Of a DNA stretch of 64,000 bases, positions 1-11,850 are shown in pieces. A model generated the notes under the pieces. That model was not told the origin of the DNA, ran no database searches, and saw nothing but the letters and a program-made list of their open reading frames with translations. Each line of letters begins with the position of its first letter. Within the stretch, counting starts at the first letter, position 1. Location of the stretch: NCBI GenBank assembly GCA_963978905.1, contig OZ022260.1:46707551-46771550 (forward strand), in the 5' to 3' direction. Source of the DNA: Trichostrongylus colubriformis (taxonomy: Eukaryota > Nematoda > Chromadorea > Rhabditida > Trichostrongylidae). The position numbers were made by a program, and so were the translations under genes.

Positions 1-156
1 TTCCGCTGAGGTATAAGCGTGTTATGACTAGTCGCATTTTTGGAAAAGTTGATTACTCATACTTGATCCTCCAAACTATTTACAAGTAAAGGATGGTAGG
101 CGGAAGTGACCTTTTGAAAAGAGGTTCATCGTAATGATAGAGCTTGAAATGCCATT

Positions 157-282
157 TACAGTCCAGTTCCCGAAGGCTAGCAGGGCGTGGCCTACAGAGT
201 TGGGTGAGAGTGTGTGGCGGGTGAAAGAGATCGATACAAGTCCGTAGGCCTTGCCCTGCCAGCCGTCGGGAAATGGACTGTA
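157..282. repeat. 126-bp palindromic MITE, copy A
   Basis: The two ends are inverted copies of each other, beginning TACAGTCCA and ending TGGACTGTA, and the pairing continues inward through a GGCAGGGC/GCCCTGCC block. A second copy of exactly the same length lies at 37088-37213 in the opposite orientation and is about 90% identical by eye. No open frame of note lies inside. This is a non-autonomous inverted-repeat element; the TA at each end may be target-site duplication. Confidence 0.85.
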
Positions 283-1947
283 CCAATCTGCGTCGAAATC
301 TAATAGCTCTCTTGGCACACCCTGACAAAAAGGTGGCTCAACATTTATATTGCGACTTTCTTACTTTGTTGACTGACCTCAAAAGAAAGCTGATCGCGGT
401 GATCTTTTTGCACTATCATTATTACACTTGAAAACACAAATCGTGTAAGCGCTTGCAGCAGGCTAGGTTCGCTTACAGGTTCATAACACTTTCCCTGTGA
501 GACCATCTCACAAACAAAAAGAAGAAAAAAAGTAGAAAGCTCTTGAAAAAATTGATGTTGAAAACTCTTCACTAAATTCATAAGTCTATTCAGAAGGTTA
601 TTGGCCTCAAACGATGCGTTAATAACAACGAATGGCTTCACCTTGAATGAAAATTAAGTGGATCTGTGAACTGTGCTTCCTTCAGAGAATATGAAAACAA
701 ATTCTGGACCGCTTTGGAGGTGTTCCATTTCACACTGCACCTAATATCGATAATGCGAAACCATTCAGCTGCACTCCCGTGAGTCTGGTTCGAACGGATG
801 ATCTTATAATAATCTTTTCAAATAACCCCTCTTCCTCAGATGCTGGTCTGGTGCGGCGTCAGCACACTGCAGAATGGCTGCGAGTGTACTAAACAGGCTG
901 GAATACGTGGATGGTGATATCACGACCATAAAGTGACACTACTAACCATTTGGTTGCTCATCTCCGTGTGCGATTTTTTTTGCCTACTGTCTTATCACAG
1001 TCATTCATTTGCAGAGAGGCAGACACATAGTTACATACTGAAATACTGAAATACCGACAAACAGATGCACAAAGTCACTGATTTACATTATAGAGATTGC
1101 CTTCAACAAGCAATTTTTTCATAGTAATCTATCAATCGTTAATCTATCAACCGTCAATGTTTTGAAAATGATGTACTATGACCTTAGACAATGTGCATAT
1201 ATGGCTCTGAAGAAGCAACAGTGCTGAAGACGAAATTGGACATTGTAAAAATGCAGCGAAGAGGATTTTTTCTGACTCAAAATCAGTCACTAATTCTAAC
1301 CCAGCCCCTACCACCTCTCATTTAGAAGAGATCGAATAGGTGATCTTCGGTGGACATTCCCATTTGGCTGGGAACTTGCATGCGCGGGTGCTTCGACCAA
1401 TAGAGCATGAAGAGACACTGATTTAGCGCGAATTAGGCAGGTGCCCGCGCTACAAGAATTTGAGAATCTTTCCCACTTGACGGGGCGCCTGTACCACGGG
1501 TGCAACAGTTGGGGAGTCATGATAAAACGTATATAATGAAACATTAAAAAGTTGGCCCTTTTCTTGGGAAACGAACGCAGATTGGTAAATAGCACCCCAA
1601 GCTTTAACAGTGCCATGAACATCATTTCAAAAGACCACTCCGACTTAAGATCCTTCCCTTGCTAGCTGTAACACCACGTTTCATAGAGGAATACCTGCCT
1701 TCCGCAATAGCAAAATTTAAACAAAATATATAGTCGTCGACCAGAGGTATTGTCAAAAACCTGAACCACATATAATTTTAACCACTACTGAAGCTTCAAT
1801 TATTTCTCACCTGTTCACCTATTCGCCCATTCGATACCCATTTTCTTTCTCCTGTTTGCCTGATTTGTCAACTCTGAGCAATGTCATACACTGTGCCAGG
1901 CAAATCCTCACCTCTCTAAAATTTAAGGTTACCTGAAGCGAACAACC
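283..1947. other. Intergenic, no gene seen
   Basis: About 1.6 kb before the saposin-like gene. Open frames on the minus strand at 345-641 and 1308-1625 lack homology, flanking splice signals and a convincing start, and are treated as chance. The stretch just before 1948 contains a possible trans-splice acceptor (TTTAAG near 1922-1927) for the downstream gene. Confidence 0.5.
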
Positions 1948-4908
1948 ATGATGAACAAGGCAGTTCTCTTCGCTCTCATTTTTGCGCTGCTCACGACAGC
2001 GCTGTGCGACAAGTATTGTTGGGGCGACAGCCCGTGTGAATATTGTCATGATCTTCTCGTTGACACGGATGATGAGCAGGAGCTGCGGGTGAGGCTCAAA
2101 AACTATGTATGAAATGTGTTTCAAGCAGCGTTCGTACTCAGCGCCACTGCGAAGTCCAAAAGTCAACGGAAAGAGGTTATATCATTAGGACAGATGTAAC
2201 AAGGGTGCTGATTATGGGCAAAAGCTTTGGCCTCGGACGGGAATCGACTCCGCAAAATCGTTAGGACCGGAATTCGCATTGCAAAGTGCGGCACATGCTT
2301 GCGAACTAGGGGCACCATACCTATCCTGCGAATTATTCCAGGTGTAGAAAGCTGGTCGAGGTACAAACTCCTACAGCTTAGCGCGCTCCAAGTCTCTTAC
2401 ATCGATTCACATTCCACGTAGGTCTAACACGGGGGAAAATTTTGGAGAATAAGAACTCTAAGGACGACGCATTTGATGTTTCTGCCTGTACTTGAGCCAT
2501 TTCCCTCAATGAGGTCCTCAATCGACTGTTTTGTGAAATAAGCTAACCAGTAAAAATCTCCTTGGTAATGCAGTGATGTAAATGACTCCCCGAAGAATTC
2601 AAAACACATCCCCACCCTCCGTGTTACCTCGACAGAGAAGTGCTCCTGCCAGGGAAACCACTGGATGCAAATTGCTCGAATTACTCCGCTCGAATTACTC
2701 GCCGCATGCGTCTGCTGTCGTGCTAATTTCTCTTACAAGGGAAGGTATTTTACTTCCCATGGAACATTGAAATGAGACCCGGGGGGATTGATAGAGCTTC
2801 GAAGGCTGATTATAAATGTGAAAACCAAAATTGCTACCTGGCATTCTGAAGCGAGTTACGGTGGGTCAAAGTTTGCCTGTGACACCTCATTGGCGAGGCA
2901 CTTTGCCATCAGCAAGGCCGTTGCTAAGCCCAATCACCCACGAACCCAACCCCGCAGATCTGGAACACTACCAGTAAGCCACTGTGGTCCATTCTGGCTA
3001 TCCAACCGCCTTGCTGATGGCAAAGTGCCTCGCCAATGAGATGTCACAGGCAAGTCACAGGCAAACTTTGACCCATCGTAACTCGCTTCAGAATGCCAGG
3101 TAGCAATTTTGGTTTTCACAGTTATAATCAGCGTTCGAAGATCCCCCTGGGTCTCATTTCAAAGTTCCATGGGAACTGAAATACCTTCCCTTGTTAGAGT
3201 TGGCCGCTCGCTAAACGATGCGGCCGCCTCCTTCTTTCGTGACCTGGCCGTTTCGACAGGATGCGCACCCTATTCACAATGATCTTCAGCGCAATTTCTT
3301 CTATTCTTCTGCTATATCCGTGCAAGCTATGACCAAAGTAGGACTTCGTGACTTCGCGATCCTGCAGTTTTTTCGACAGCGCAAGCGAAATGTGCATCAT
3401 AGCAGAATCACAACGCCACAGAATACCATGTGAAATTGCGATGACGCAAGTCGCAAAACAGCGACGTCTGCCGTCGGCCCATGAACGCAGCCTCATCATC
3501 GCGCATCAGGAGACTCTGGCAGAAACCTAACCTGAAGTGAATTTGCATTGTTCATATCCTAACGATCTTCATGCTAGTTAAAATCGTGCTGCCCCATTTG
3601 AAAATGCATAGCACTTTTTGTCCCAGTGTACACCGGAATTTTGCCTTTTCTAGAATTTTTTCTTGACAAAAGATTTATGAGGACGTAAAGGTACAACTCC
3701 TTTTACAGGAACATAGAGCGATATACTGTGGTAGAAACGATGCGGCACCTATATACCAGTGCCTTAAGAAATTGTGTCAGACCTGGGACAAGAGTATTGC
3801 CCTACTAAAGGTTAGTTAGTACTTAAAGCCAGCTCTTTTCGAATTTGGGGAGGGGGGCACACGTTTGCACGCTCACGTTTCAGTATCATACGAACTTCTC
3901 TCATGCACAGATTAGTTTGTTAGTGATGGTACCTACACGAACGGACACAGTGAGGAATTTCATAGGTCGCGGTCGCGTCACCGTCCAATCCTTATTGTTA
4001 GTTCTGTGACGAGGTCCCATCCTGGCAAACTCGTTGTGAGTCAACATCGACCACGTTAACTTCCGAACCAACCTGAGTAGTGCGATTCGCGGGACGTTGA
4101 CCTCATGTTCTTTGCAAAGGGATCACGCAGAGTGTCGGAAACCGTTCGTCTCTGTGGCACTGCCCTCAGCTCGTCTTCTTTTCATCCAATCGTCTACTAC
4201 TCACCTGCGTCAACTCTGGACAACACCCCTTCCAGTGAAAATCTATTCGCTGCAAAATCAATTTTAGTGACATTATTAAAGCATCGGAGAAGAAGATGGG
4301 AGATTTTACAATTACTGAGCGTTCCGGCTATAGATAGTGTTCTTCTACCGCTGCAGAAAGGTGAGTTATAAGGGCGCTCAAAACCTATAGATAGATGGTG
4401 CCCAACGCCCAGCAGAGCGCCGCTCACATTCAGCAGTTTCGTCATCGGAGCAGTCCTGACAGTTATGTGGCAGAAGAGCTTTTTACTAACTGCAATAAAG
4501 TCAGATAAAGCGGCGAAAGATAGTGGATGTTAGACAAACAGTGGAGGCAGGTGATGTCGCTGAATTTTGTGTGATGACAACGATATTAATATCTGCAAAA
4601 ACGTTTTCATCCAGGCTGTGAGGTCGTCGAGACCAGAAGTAGACGGATGATTCCAATATTTTCGAACGTTTTCGTTGGTTCGTTCTTTATTTGCATGGCC
4701 TCCAGCAGCCTCGATTTCTAGGGAGAAACACCCGCAGCAACTATGCGGGAATGTGTTTTTGAGCTTCAAATAAAAAAGAAGAGAAAATCGTTCCAACCTC
4801 ATGAAGAAAATTGACTTGTTCATTCTTTTTACAAATTTGAGTTGATCTGTACATTTTCAGGCTGACAATGATAAAGAGAAGTTCTGCAAATCCATTGAGA
4901 TGTGCTAG
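1948..4908 (+). CDS. Saposin-like (SapB domain) secreted protein, three exons
   Basis: Exons 1948-2088, 3709-3810 and 4861-4908, all joined in phase 0, give a 96-residue protein. Residues 1-20 form a signal peptide (MMNKAVLFALIFALLTTALC). The mature part carries the six SapB cysteines in the expected spacing: C30-x2-C33, C54-x10-C65 and C90-x5-C96; C24 and C70 are extra. Donors are GTGAGG and GTTAGT; acceptors are TTTTACAG and ACATTTTCAG. A poly(A) signal follows the stop by about 50 bases. SapB proteins are disulfide-linked helical bundles that bind or perturb lipid membranes; in nematodes (SPP/caenopore type) they act in gut digestion and antibacterial defence. That role here is inferred from family. 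Two adjacent ATGs open the frame; the first is used. The first intron holds a foldback element. Confidence 0.82.
2211..2260. repeat. Fragment of ATGGGCAA-type dispersed element
   Basis: The phrase ATTATGGGCAAAAGCTTTGG followed by CTCGGACGGG recurs with changes at 32995 and 37781, where it forms one arm of a small palindrome. Here only one arm is clear, so this is probably a decayed copy. Confidence 0.45.
2735..3194. repeat. 460-bp foldback (long inverted repeat) element
   Basis: The left arm (about 2735-2925) and right arm (about 3005-3194) are imperfect reverse complements over almost 190 bases. Ends read ACAAGGGAAGGTATTT and, inverted, AAATACCTTCCCTTGT. The spacer is under 100 bases. It sits in the first intron of the saposin-like gene. 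An RNA copy would form a long hairpin. No transposase is encoded. Confidence 0.88.
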
Positions 4909-4955
4909 TGTGGCAGATAAGCAGGATTCCTCAGTTGTTGGAGAGGGAACCATTT

Positions 4956-4961
4956 AATAAA
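4956..4961 (+). promoter_or_regulatory. Poly(A) signal AATAAA of the saposin-like gene
   Basis: A canonical AATAAA lies 47 bases after the TAG stop at 4906-4908. The short 3' UTR is normal for nematodes and supports the call of the last exon. Confidence 0.7.
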
Positions 4962-5794
4962 TTTTTTTCTTAAATATCAAGATTACATTTCCATAGTATC
5001 GACAAAAACGGTTGCGATAGTGCCAGCGCTGGAGATGCATTATTGAGCGCATCGTCAGGAGAAAAATTCGCATAAGCAGAGTGCAAGGTACTGCGAGCAA
5101 GTAATGCCTACAATTGGGTGCAGGACACGATACAATGGCTCCGATATGAGTTAGGAAACCATCGTCTCGTTTGCAAACTTGCCATTCGCAACGCTCGTGA
5201 CCTTTTATGTTTTCTATGGACGCCCCGTTTTTCCTCGTCTCTGTTGAATAACGGCGACCGAAAAGGTCTGCAAAACTTTACCGCCACTCATAACGAGTGC
5301 GGTGATCTCACGCAAATTTTCTACTCATCTCGGACTATGCAATGCCAAGCCACCCTCTCGAAGGAGGTTACTCGAAGTGAAGATGCATAGCGCCGCAATC
5401 GCCTTGTATAGGAGCGGAAGGGTGGCTTCCGACAATGAGCGTTTGGGGCGTGAAGTGAGTTGCAGGTGCCGATCACGGCTCCTTCCGCTCAAAATGAGAA
5501 GTTCCACCATTTCCACGCTCCTTACCAATAAGTATCTGAGGCGGTAGTAAAGTAGCCGGAACAGACAGTTATGTGGGTACATCTACTTCCAAATAAGCTG
5601 TAAATTTTGAGAAACGGGTTAGACCGGCCTGGTAGACCTTCCCACTAAGTGAGAGTCAATAAAATACAAGTATGCCAGAAGTTACCATGAAGTCACATCA
5701 GCATAGGGTGAGCAAAAGAACTGCTAGTTATTCGTAGTTCGGGGTAACGATGTCACGAGCAAAGAAATATCTCAGCAACGGTTATATCCGGCTA

Positions 5795-5911
5795 AGTGCG
5801 TGTGTATGTGATGTGAGTGGTGTGTGTGGTGTGTGGTGTGTGGTGTGTGTGGTGTGTGTATGGTGTGTGTATGATGTGTATATGGTGTGTGTGGTGTGTG
5901 TGTTTCAGACG
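5795..5911 (+). repeat. GT-rich microsatellite
   Basis: About 115 bases of GTGTGTGGT-type repeats with occasional GTATG units, which produce spurious Val/Cys- or His/Thr-rich open frames on both strands. It abuts the catalytic end of the mariner relic and seems to have replaced the end of that element. Confidence 0.9.
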
Positions 5912-6540
5912 GATTTCGGACGATGGGAAAGGTGATATTCAGAAGGGGCAATGTCTGGAGTGTATGGCGGGTGGGGCAAGACATCGCAGCCGAGCACCTG
6001 TAGCTTTGTCTGGATACTTTTCGCGAAATGAGAGCGGGCGTCGTCATGAAGGAAGGTGACCGCGTGTCTTTTCCGGCGCTTTTCTCGAACGGCGACGGGA
6101 ACTGCTGGAGCTGGCGGGTGTATACAGTAGCGATGACTGTCTCGCCTTGTACCAGCACCTCATGGGAGTGCATTCCTTTCGCGTCCCAGGAGTAGCACTG
6201 TACTGAGCGTGGTTTGTTCTTCCATGTCAATCTCGCTGTTGCTGAAGCTGACGAAACAGCGGCGCACCGTCTCGTAGCTCACACATCCCTTGCCCAATGC
6301 AGCGTTGATGGAGTCGCAAGCTTCCGTCGTTTTGGTGCCGCAAGACGGCTCACAGTAGACGATACCGCATGTTCGGAAGGTATCAACTACGAGAATTGTA
6401 GCTCTCCTCACGGAATCTGGTGGGTACTAGAAAGTAGAGAATTTCCTACCATATTTCTGAACCGTCTAGACCTGCCTCGAAGTAAACAAGAATTATTGAT
6501 TTTTTTGGAAAAATCCTACAAGACTTCTGGGACAACCTAA
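5912..6540 (-). pseudogene. Deleted mariner-family transposase relic
   Basis: On the minus strand, 6411-6160 encodes a mariner-type helix-turn-helix segment containing GKGCVSYETVRRCFVSFSN. A second frame from about 6230 down encodes a catalytic-core piece (SVQCYSWDAKG, then a later stretch in another frame resembling the conserved LPHPPY region). The middle of the protein between these two parts is missing and the frame is shifted, so the copy is dead. A mariner-like terminal repeat, TTAGGTTGTCCCAGAAGT on the minus strand, ends at 6540 next to a TA dinucleotide. The opposite end is not found and is probably lost at the GT tract. Mariner elements of this type (for example bandit) are known from hookworms. 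Confidence 0.8.
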
Positions 6541-9106
6541 TATATGGGTAACAAAGAATCTCATTCATTCCTGGACGATTGCTTTAATCTACACCATTTT
6601 CCACCAATCCCACATTTACATATGGCAGATTCCACTGCTATGAATGGTGCCTACCCTGACGTCACTTGCTGGAGTTGCAATGGCTGCGGCTTCTGTATAC
6701 TATTAAAAGATAGAACATTCTCGGGCAATGCGAAATCTTTCAATAAAAAAAAGCTCCGGATTTCAGTTGTGTGCGCCTTTAGGATAGGATTTCTCAACCG
6801 CATGCAGCATGCGGCGCGATCGGAAAGCCGGGGCGTCGTAACGGCTACGCTTCAACAGTGGACAAGACACGGAGGTAGGTGTAGTACTGTAAGACCCAAC
6901 TACATAAGACGTCCTTAGCAAAGGGCTGCGCCTAACCCCTCACGCACTTGCGATAATGTGTCCTAATGATACAACCCATTCTGAAGAATTCTGGATACTG
7001 CTGAAGGCAAGCTCATTCCGCATGCACGGTATTCAGGTGTTGCGAATTTGCGAAAAATAATAAAGATAGTCATCGACTGGGAGATTTGCGGTTGAGTTTT
7101 TGTGGGCATAAGGAGTAGTGGAATGTGCCGAAAAAGACTAAACGCATTGATTTCTAGGTTACGCCGCCTTGAAGGAATCAGAGGAGTAATGTCTCGCATT
7201 TCCGCACTACATAAAACGCCAATTTCGCGATTTTCCAAAACATATACTCATACTATCATAGCTATCTTATCCTTCTTCGAAGACACCACAATCCTGCAAA
7301 AACGAAAATCCCATCAGCATGAACGCTGCCTCATGAGGAATCAAAAATATTGGCGTAGGAATAATAACAACCACATCCATACAGTAACGCTCAAAAGTCT
7401 TCGGCGAGATGGTCTTTCACTTGGGTTTTTCACTTGGAACTTTTTTGTAATTGCACCGATCTAAGAGAAATTTTAGTATGTTGTACTTGGAAACACTGCA
7501 TGCTTAATGCACATACTATTTTGGCGCTCAACGGTGTGGGTTACGTGGTCATATGAAATTTTTTGTTTTTGGAGTGCCATCGCTATGCCGTCCCGCTGTG
7601 CCGCTGTCATCAAAAGTCGTAGTTTTTCTACAAAATATTAATGTTCTCTGAGGCTTGCTCGTTTTGTTTTTGTAAAGAAAGCCGTTTTCTTGACCAAGCC
7701 ATTTACTTTTTTCGGTAGTCTTGTAGTAAACTCTTGTAAAAAACCATGAAAAGAGGCAAGCGGCACTCAAGTAAAAGGTAATGTTGGCAGTAGGCTCAGG
7801 CACCACATATTAAAATTTTGTCAAATTTGGTCAACTAGAAAAAAAAATTATGACAAAAAAGTTTTGGCCGAAGATTTTTGAGCACTACTCTATGTTCTTC
7901 GCTAAATTTAGGTGCAAGCAAATCATTGCACACCAGTCGTCGACAGGAATCGACAAAGCTGAAGTCTCATTTTTGCTGATGAGTGACTATTAAAGAAGAT
8001 AATATTACAAGTTAATCACGATTCCGGACTTGTTCCCCATTACATATATAAACCACTACCCTACGTGTCGGTTTGTCGGTCTGTATGTATTTCCCCTCCC
8101 CAAGTGAGCACTGGGGATGATAGAGAGCGTGGAGGGAACTATTTAGTGCTGATCTAACGATCTACTGAAGCCATGTGTTACCATTGTGGTAGTCCTTCCT
8201 ACTTATATAAACGCATACATGGATCCCAGCCATTCTGCGGTGTGCTCCCGTCACACGAGGTGTCAGAATAGTAGGATGGTGCATAGATATGAAGGTTGCT
8301 GGTTGTACAGTACGATTATGGCACAGTTAAAGATGGGGAAAGTTGAGTGCATGGAAACTTTCACCATTGCATTGCAAGACTTCGAACAAAATGAAGTAGT
8401 TGCAAAGGTTTTTTCAAAACAATGAACGTATATATTCAAAGGCATATTCCACTTTCAATTGGGTTTGTTTCGAGTTGAGTAATTCATAGTAATTCATCGA
8501 ACAAGTCACAGTAAGCTGCGCCATTCATCAGATTGTTTGCATATGTAAGGCAGGAAACAGATAATGGGTCCCACCATCATTTTCTATGTATGGCAGTAAG
8601 TCGCAATAGTGAATGAGCCCACTTGCGTAACCGGGAGTTTACTAGAGTCTACCTTTGCTTAGAGACCACAAAGTTACTCCTGTTTAGATTACCTTACCGG
8701 TAGCCCACTCCTCACCAGTGCCGTTGATGCGCTAGGTATACCGAGTACCTAAAACTGGTGTTGAATGCATTATTCGGAAGCGCAGTTACTTGCGACACTG
8801 GTTTTGATCGGTGTTTCAAAACATCTTTTTTTTTTTGAACTTCACTCTTTTTTTGCTCCTTAAACATCAAGTCCTACAAGAGAGCTTGAGGAGAAATTTC
8901 ACGGCTTGAGGTGAACAATATGTGAAAACGTCCCTGCCACTGGTCGGGCAAGATGCAGCTTGCGGTGGGTATGGCACGCGAATTCATGCGCTCGCCTCCT
9001 TGGCGTGCAGACTCTCGCCTCCTATTAATAGGGCACCGGATTGGACCTGACCCATTATGCCTACTCTTGAACGTACATTCAATTTCATCACATAGTATGT
9101 GTGAAA

Positions 9107-9335
9107 GGGCGGAGGTGGTGTAGTGACAGATGGCGCACACCCCACTCTCATGGTGCGAGGATCAAATCCCGCATCAACGCCCGCCCGGTAAATTGGAACC
9201 AGACTCATCTGGGAGAATAAAAGCTCTGACTTGTACATCGGCCAGCCACCGCAATTCATTGTATAGGCCACATCACATTCACTAGCCATCACGATTCTGA
9301 ATGGAACTAGAATGTGCGGGGCATCCCAGGAAGGG
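9107..9335 (+). repeat. tRNA-like SINE, copy 1
   Basis: The 5' part resembles a tRNA-derived promoter: GGTGGTGTAGTGACAGATGGC in the A-box place and GGATCAAATCC in the B-box place, bounded by complementary GGCGG/CCGCC-type ends. It is followed by a body ending AGAATGTGCGGGGCATCCC. A second copy at 10795-11075 has the same order of blocks. Confidence 0.65.
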
Positions 9336-10794
9336 ATTATTTAACGTCAAAAACTTTGCCTTTATTCTTTCACCATGTGTGAAAATAACAACAGTTGAGC
9401 AGAGCTATAAAACACGACGTTACACCGAGAGGCAGGGCGAGGGGCCTATTTTATTGTAGAACAGCGATAATTCCTTACATGGCTGACGTGCCAATAACTT
9501 ACCGTAAACGTATGCCTTTGTACAAGTAATATCGTATCAACTTTTTGTTCGACATTCATCACGTTGACCTTTTCTCTCAGTGCAGTAGTGCTTTCCCCTG
9601 ATGCGGTAGTGCCTTCCAATAGCGCAGTAGTGCCACTGGAACACTGTTACCGTTGTCTAAAAAGTTTATCCATAAACGGTTTCCTCAAGTAGAAAAGTTT
9701 ATATATCCCTGGTGCACGATTCACCTTCTTCCTCCTCTTGATGGCGTACACAAAACGAAGATACCGTAATCCTAAAACTCGTACATATGGGGCACTGGCG
9801 AAAAAGAGGCTGAACCATTTCTTTGCTTTCAGAGCTGCAGTTTGATCTACGCATTTTGATCACTATGCCAGGATTTTCTTGAACTAATCTTCAGTAGTGA
9901 AAATTGAATTAATCACGAGTTAATGGCATATAAAGGGAAGGGACATAACATACATATTGTACCGGACTGCCAAGAAGGAATTACTCTCAGTCTCGACATT
10001 TCAGTGCCGTAGCAATAGGCTCAATTAAAGTTTAATAGATGTTTTAATCCTTTATCCGTGGAACCCTTGATTCTTTACAACTAACCAAACCGGCACGAGG
10101 TCCAGATGTAACTTCGACTGTTGAAGCCACACAAAGTCGAAAATGTTACCTTGTACACCCTGCTGATACTTACGTACCTGTAAAAAGCCAAGGACTTCAC
10201 ATAGTCAAAGCGATGCTTCTCGGAGCACCAGCGGCGGGACTTGTGAAATAAAAGCAGCTGTTTCAGGGTGACGGAAATGTCATAAGGCTTCTACATGGAG
10301 CCTGTCGACAATTGTAGAAGAGTTCATGCCGTCAGTGCGCTGGGAACAGTGCGCTAGGGTATTATTCTAATCATAGAAGAAGATGTCAAAATAATTTCAT
10401 TCAGGTCAGGCATCCATCAAGCTACTCACGGTGTAGTAAACTTTACTGGTGTACGCCATGACCGACATGTCTCTTTCCCACTATGGATAGCTCATTTTGC
10501 AATATGGCTATGGCACTGCTTTTGCCCTGTTCTTAGTGGCTCAAACCAAAAAACTTTTTCCAGTCTGAAGCAACCGAACAGTTCATGTGATTAAAGTCTT
10601 ATTCACTCTGAATACTTTTTCAAAATTTTTGATTTTTGATTTTTGCGGATTTTCGTAACGACTCGCGAATGCTGAAACCGAGGGGCTAATTGCAAGTTAT
10701 GAACCAAACGTTTGGTTCTGGTTGGGACTAGAATTTACAGTTCACGCTTTCGAGACATACATATGTGCCGTTTCGCTACAATACAAGTGACCCA

Positions 10795-11075
10795 GGGAGG
10801 AGGCGGTGTTTGAAGGCTGGTGCACACCCTTACTTTTATGGTGCGGGAATCAAATACCGCATCAACGCCTCCCCCCCCCCCCTCCGCCCCCCTCCATAGG
10901 CCAACCAGACCTTCCAGCCCTGCGGGGTAGGTGAATAGGTACCGGACTCGTCTAGGAGGATTGAATCACTGACTTGTTCTTCGGTTGGCTCTCGCAAGAC
11001 AGTGTATACGTCAAATCATATTCAATTGGCACCACAATTCTGATGGAGCTAGAGTGCGGGGCATATCCCAACGAT
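10795..11075 (+). repeat. tRNA-like SINE, copy 2
   Basis: The same blocks as copy 1 in order: a GGCGGTG head, GGTGCGGGAATCAAATACCG in the B-box place, an ACTCGTCTAGGAG core and a GAGCTAGAGTGCGGGGCAT tail. A C-rich tract near 10870-10895 and extra sequence make it longer than copy 1. Confidence 0.62.
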
Positions 11076-11361
11076 GGTCATCGCTAGAACACCATATGTT
11101 TAGCGTCTTGTTTAAGATGAACAAATGGAAGTGTCGCATTTACACACCCCACATCATTCCCCAGCACTGTAGGCACATGAAATCAATGTAAACAAGGCAC
11201 ACGAAATCAGTCACTCAAAATTTTTCAAGATTTGAAATGCAAAAATGCAGTTTCAAAAGGAGTTGGTTATGATGTGTGAAAATATATCGTCCCTCATTTC
11301 GTGTTAAGGTTCAAGTTCAGTTGACGTAACCTGTATATTGAGACCATATCAAGTATCTCTC

Positions 11362-11850
11362 ATTTCCAGAATATTCCTTGATTCGTCCTTGTGGATATGA
11401 GTAAGGCAAAACTAGGAAAGCTCATCATCGGCTCTTCATTGATTTATTCCATCAAATTCATCGGAAACTCGAGAAACTATCAGGTGTTCTGAGTGAACGA
11501 ATTCGTTGTGACCCGATCTCACCAATGAATTCACTGAATCATCACTCGATCATCTCACAATGAGCCTCTGAAAGTTGCGACGATTCGCAAGCGTCAGGTA
11601 GCACTGTGAGCCATGACAAGACGTGATTTCATGTGAATCGCAATCGGCGAGCTGTTCTTCAAAATACCATTCAGAATATACCTTAATTCGTCCATGTGGA
11701 TATGAGTAAGGCAAAACTAGGTAAGCTCATCGTCGGCTTTTCATTGGACATCAACAGCTCGAGAAATTATCAGGTGTTCTGAGCAAACGAACTCGTTGTG
11801 ACCCGATTTCACCCATGAATTCACTGAATCAACACTCGAACATCTCAAAT
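11362..11850 (+). repeat. Direct repeat, two units of about 190 bp
   Basis: Unit 1 (about 11362-11562) and unit 2 (about 11666-11850) share GTGGATATGAGTAAGGCAAA and ATCAGGTGTTCTGAG and end ACTCGATCATCTCA versus ACTCGAACATCTCA. They are separated by about 100 bases. They look like a local segmental duplication or two adjacent insertions; no coding frame is shared. Confidence 0.8.

Noticed and set aside
4010..4720. Possible nested minus-strand exons inside saposin intron 2 (about 4718-4600, 4490-4433, 4255-4206, 4081-4010)
   Set aside because: Splice signals and open frames exist but no family resemblance and several equally good frame choices; too easy to assemble by chance.
5772..6230. 152-codon minus-strand frame rich in His/Thr
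   Set aside because: The His/Thr run is the GT microsatellite read in reverse; the rest is frameshifted mariner sequence, annotated as a pseudogene.
10436..10492. Short minus-strand exon-like stretch with GTGAGT donor
   Set aside because: Only 17 codons, no neighbour exon in phase and no homology.
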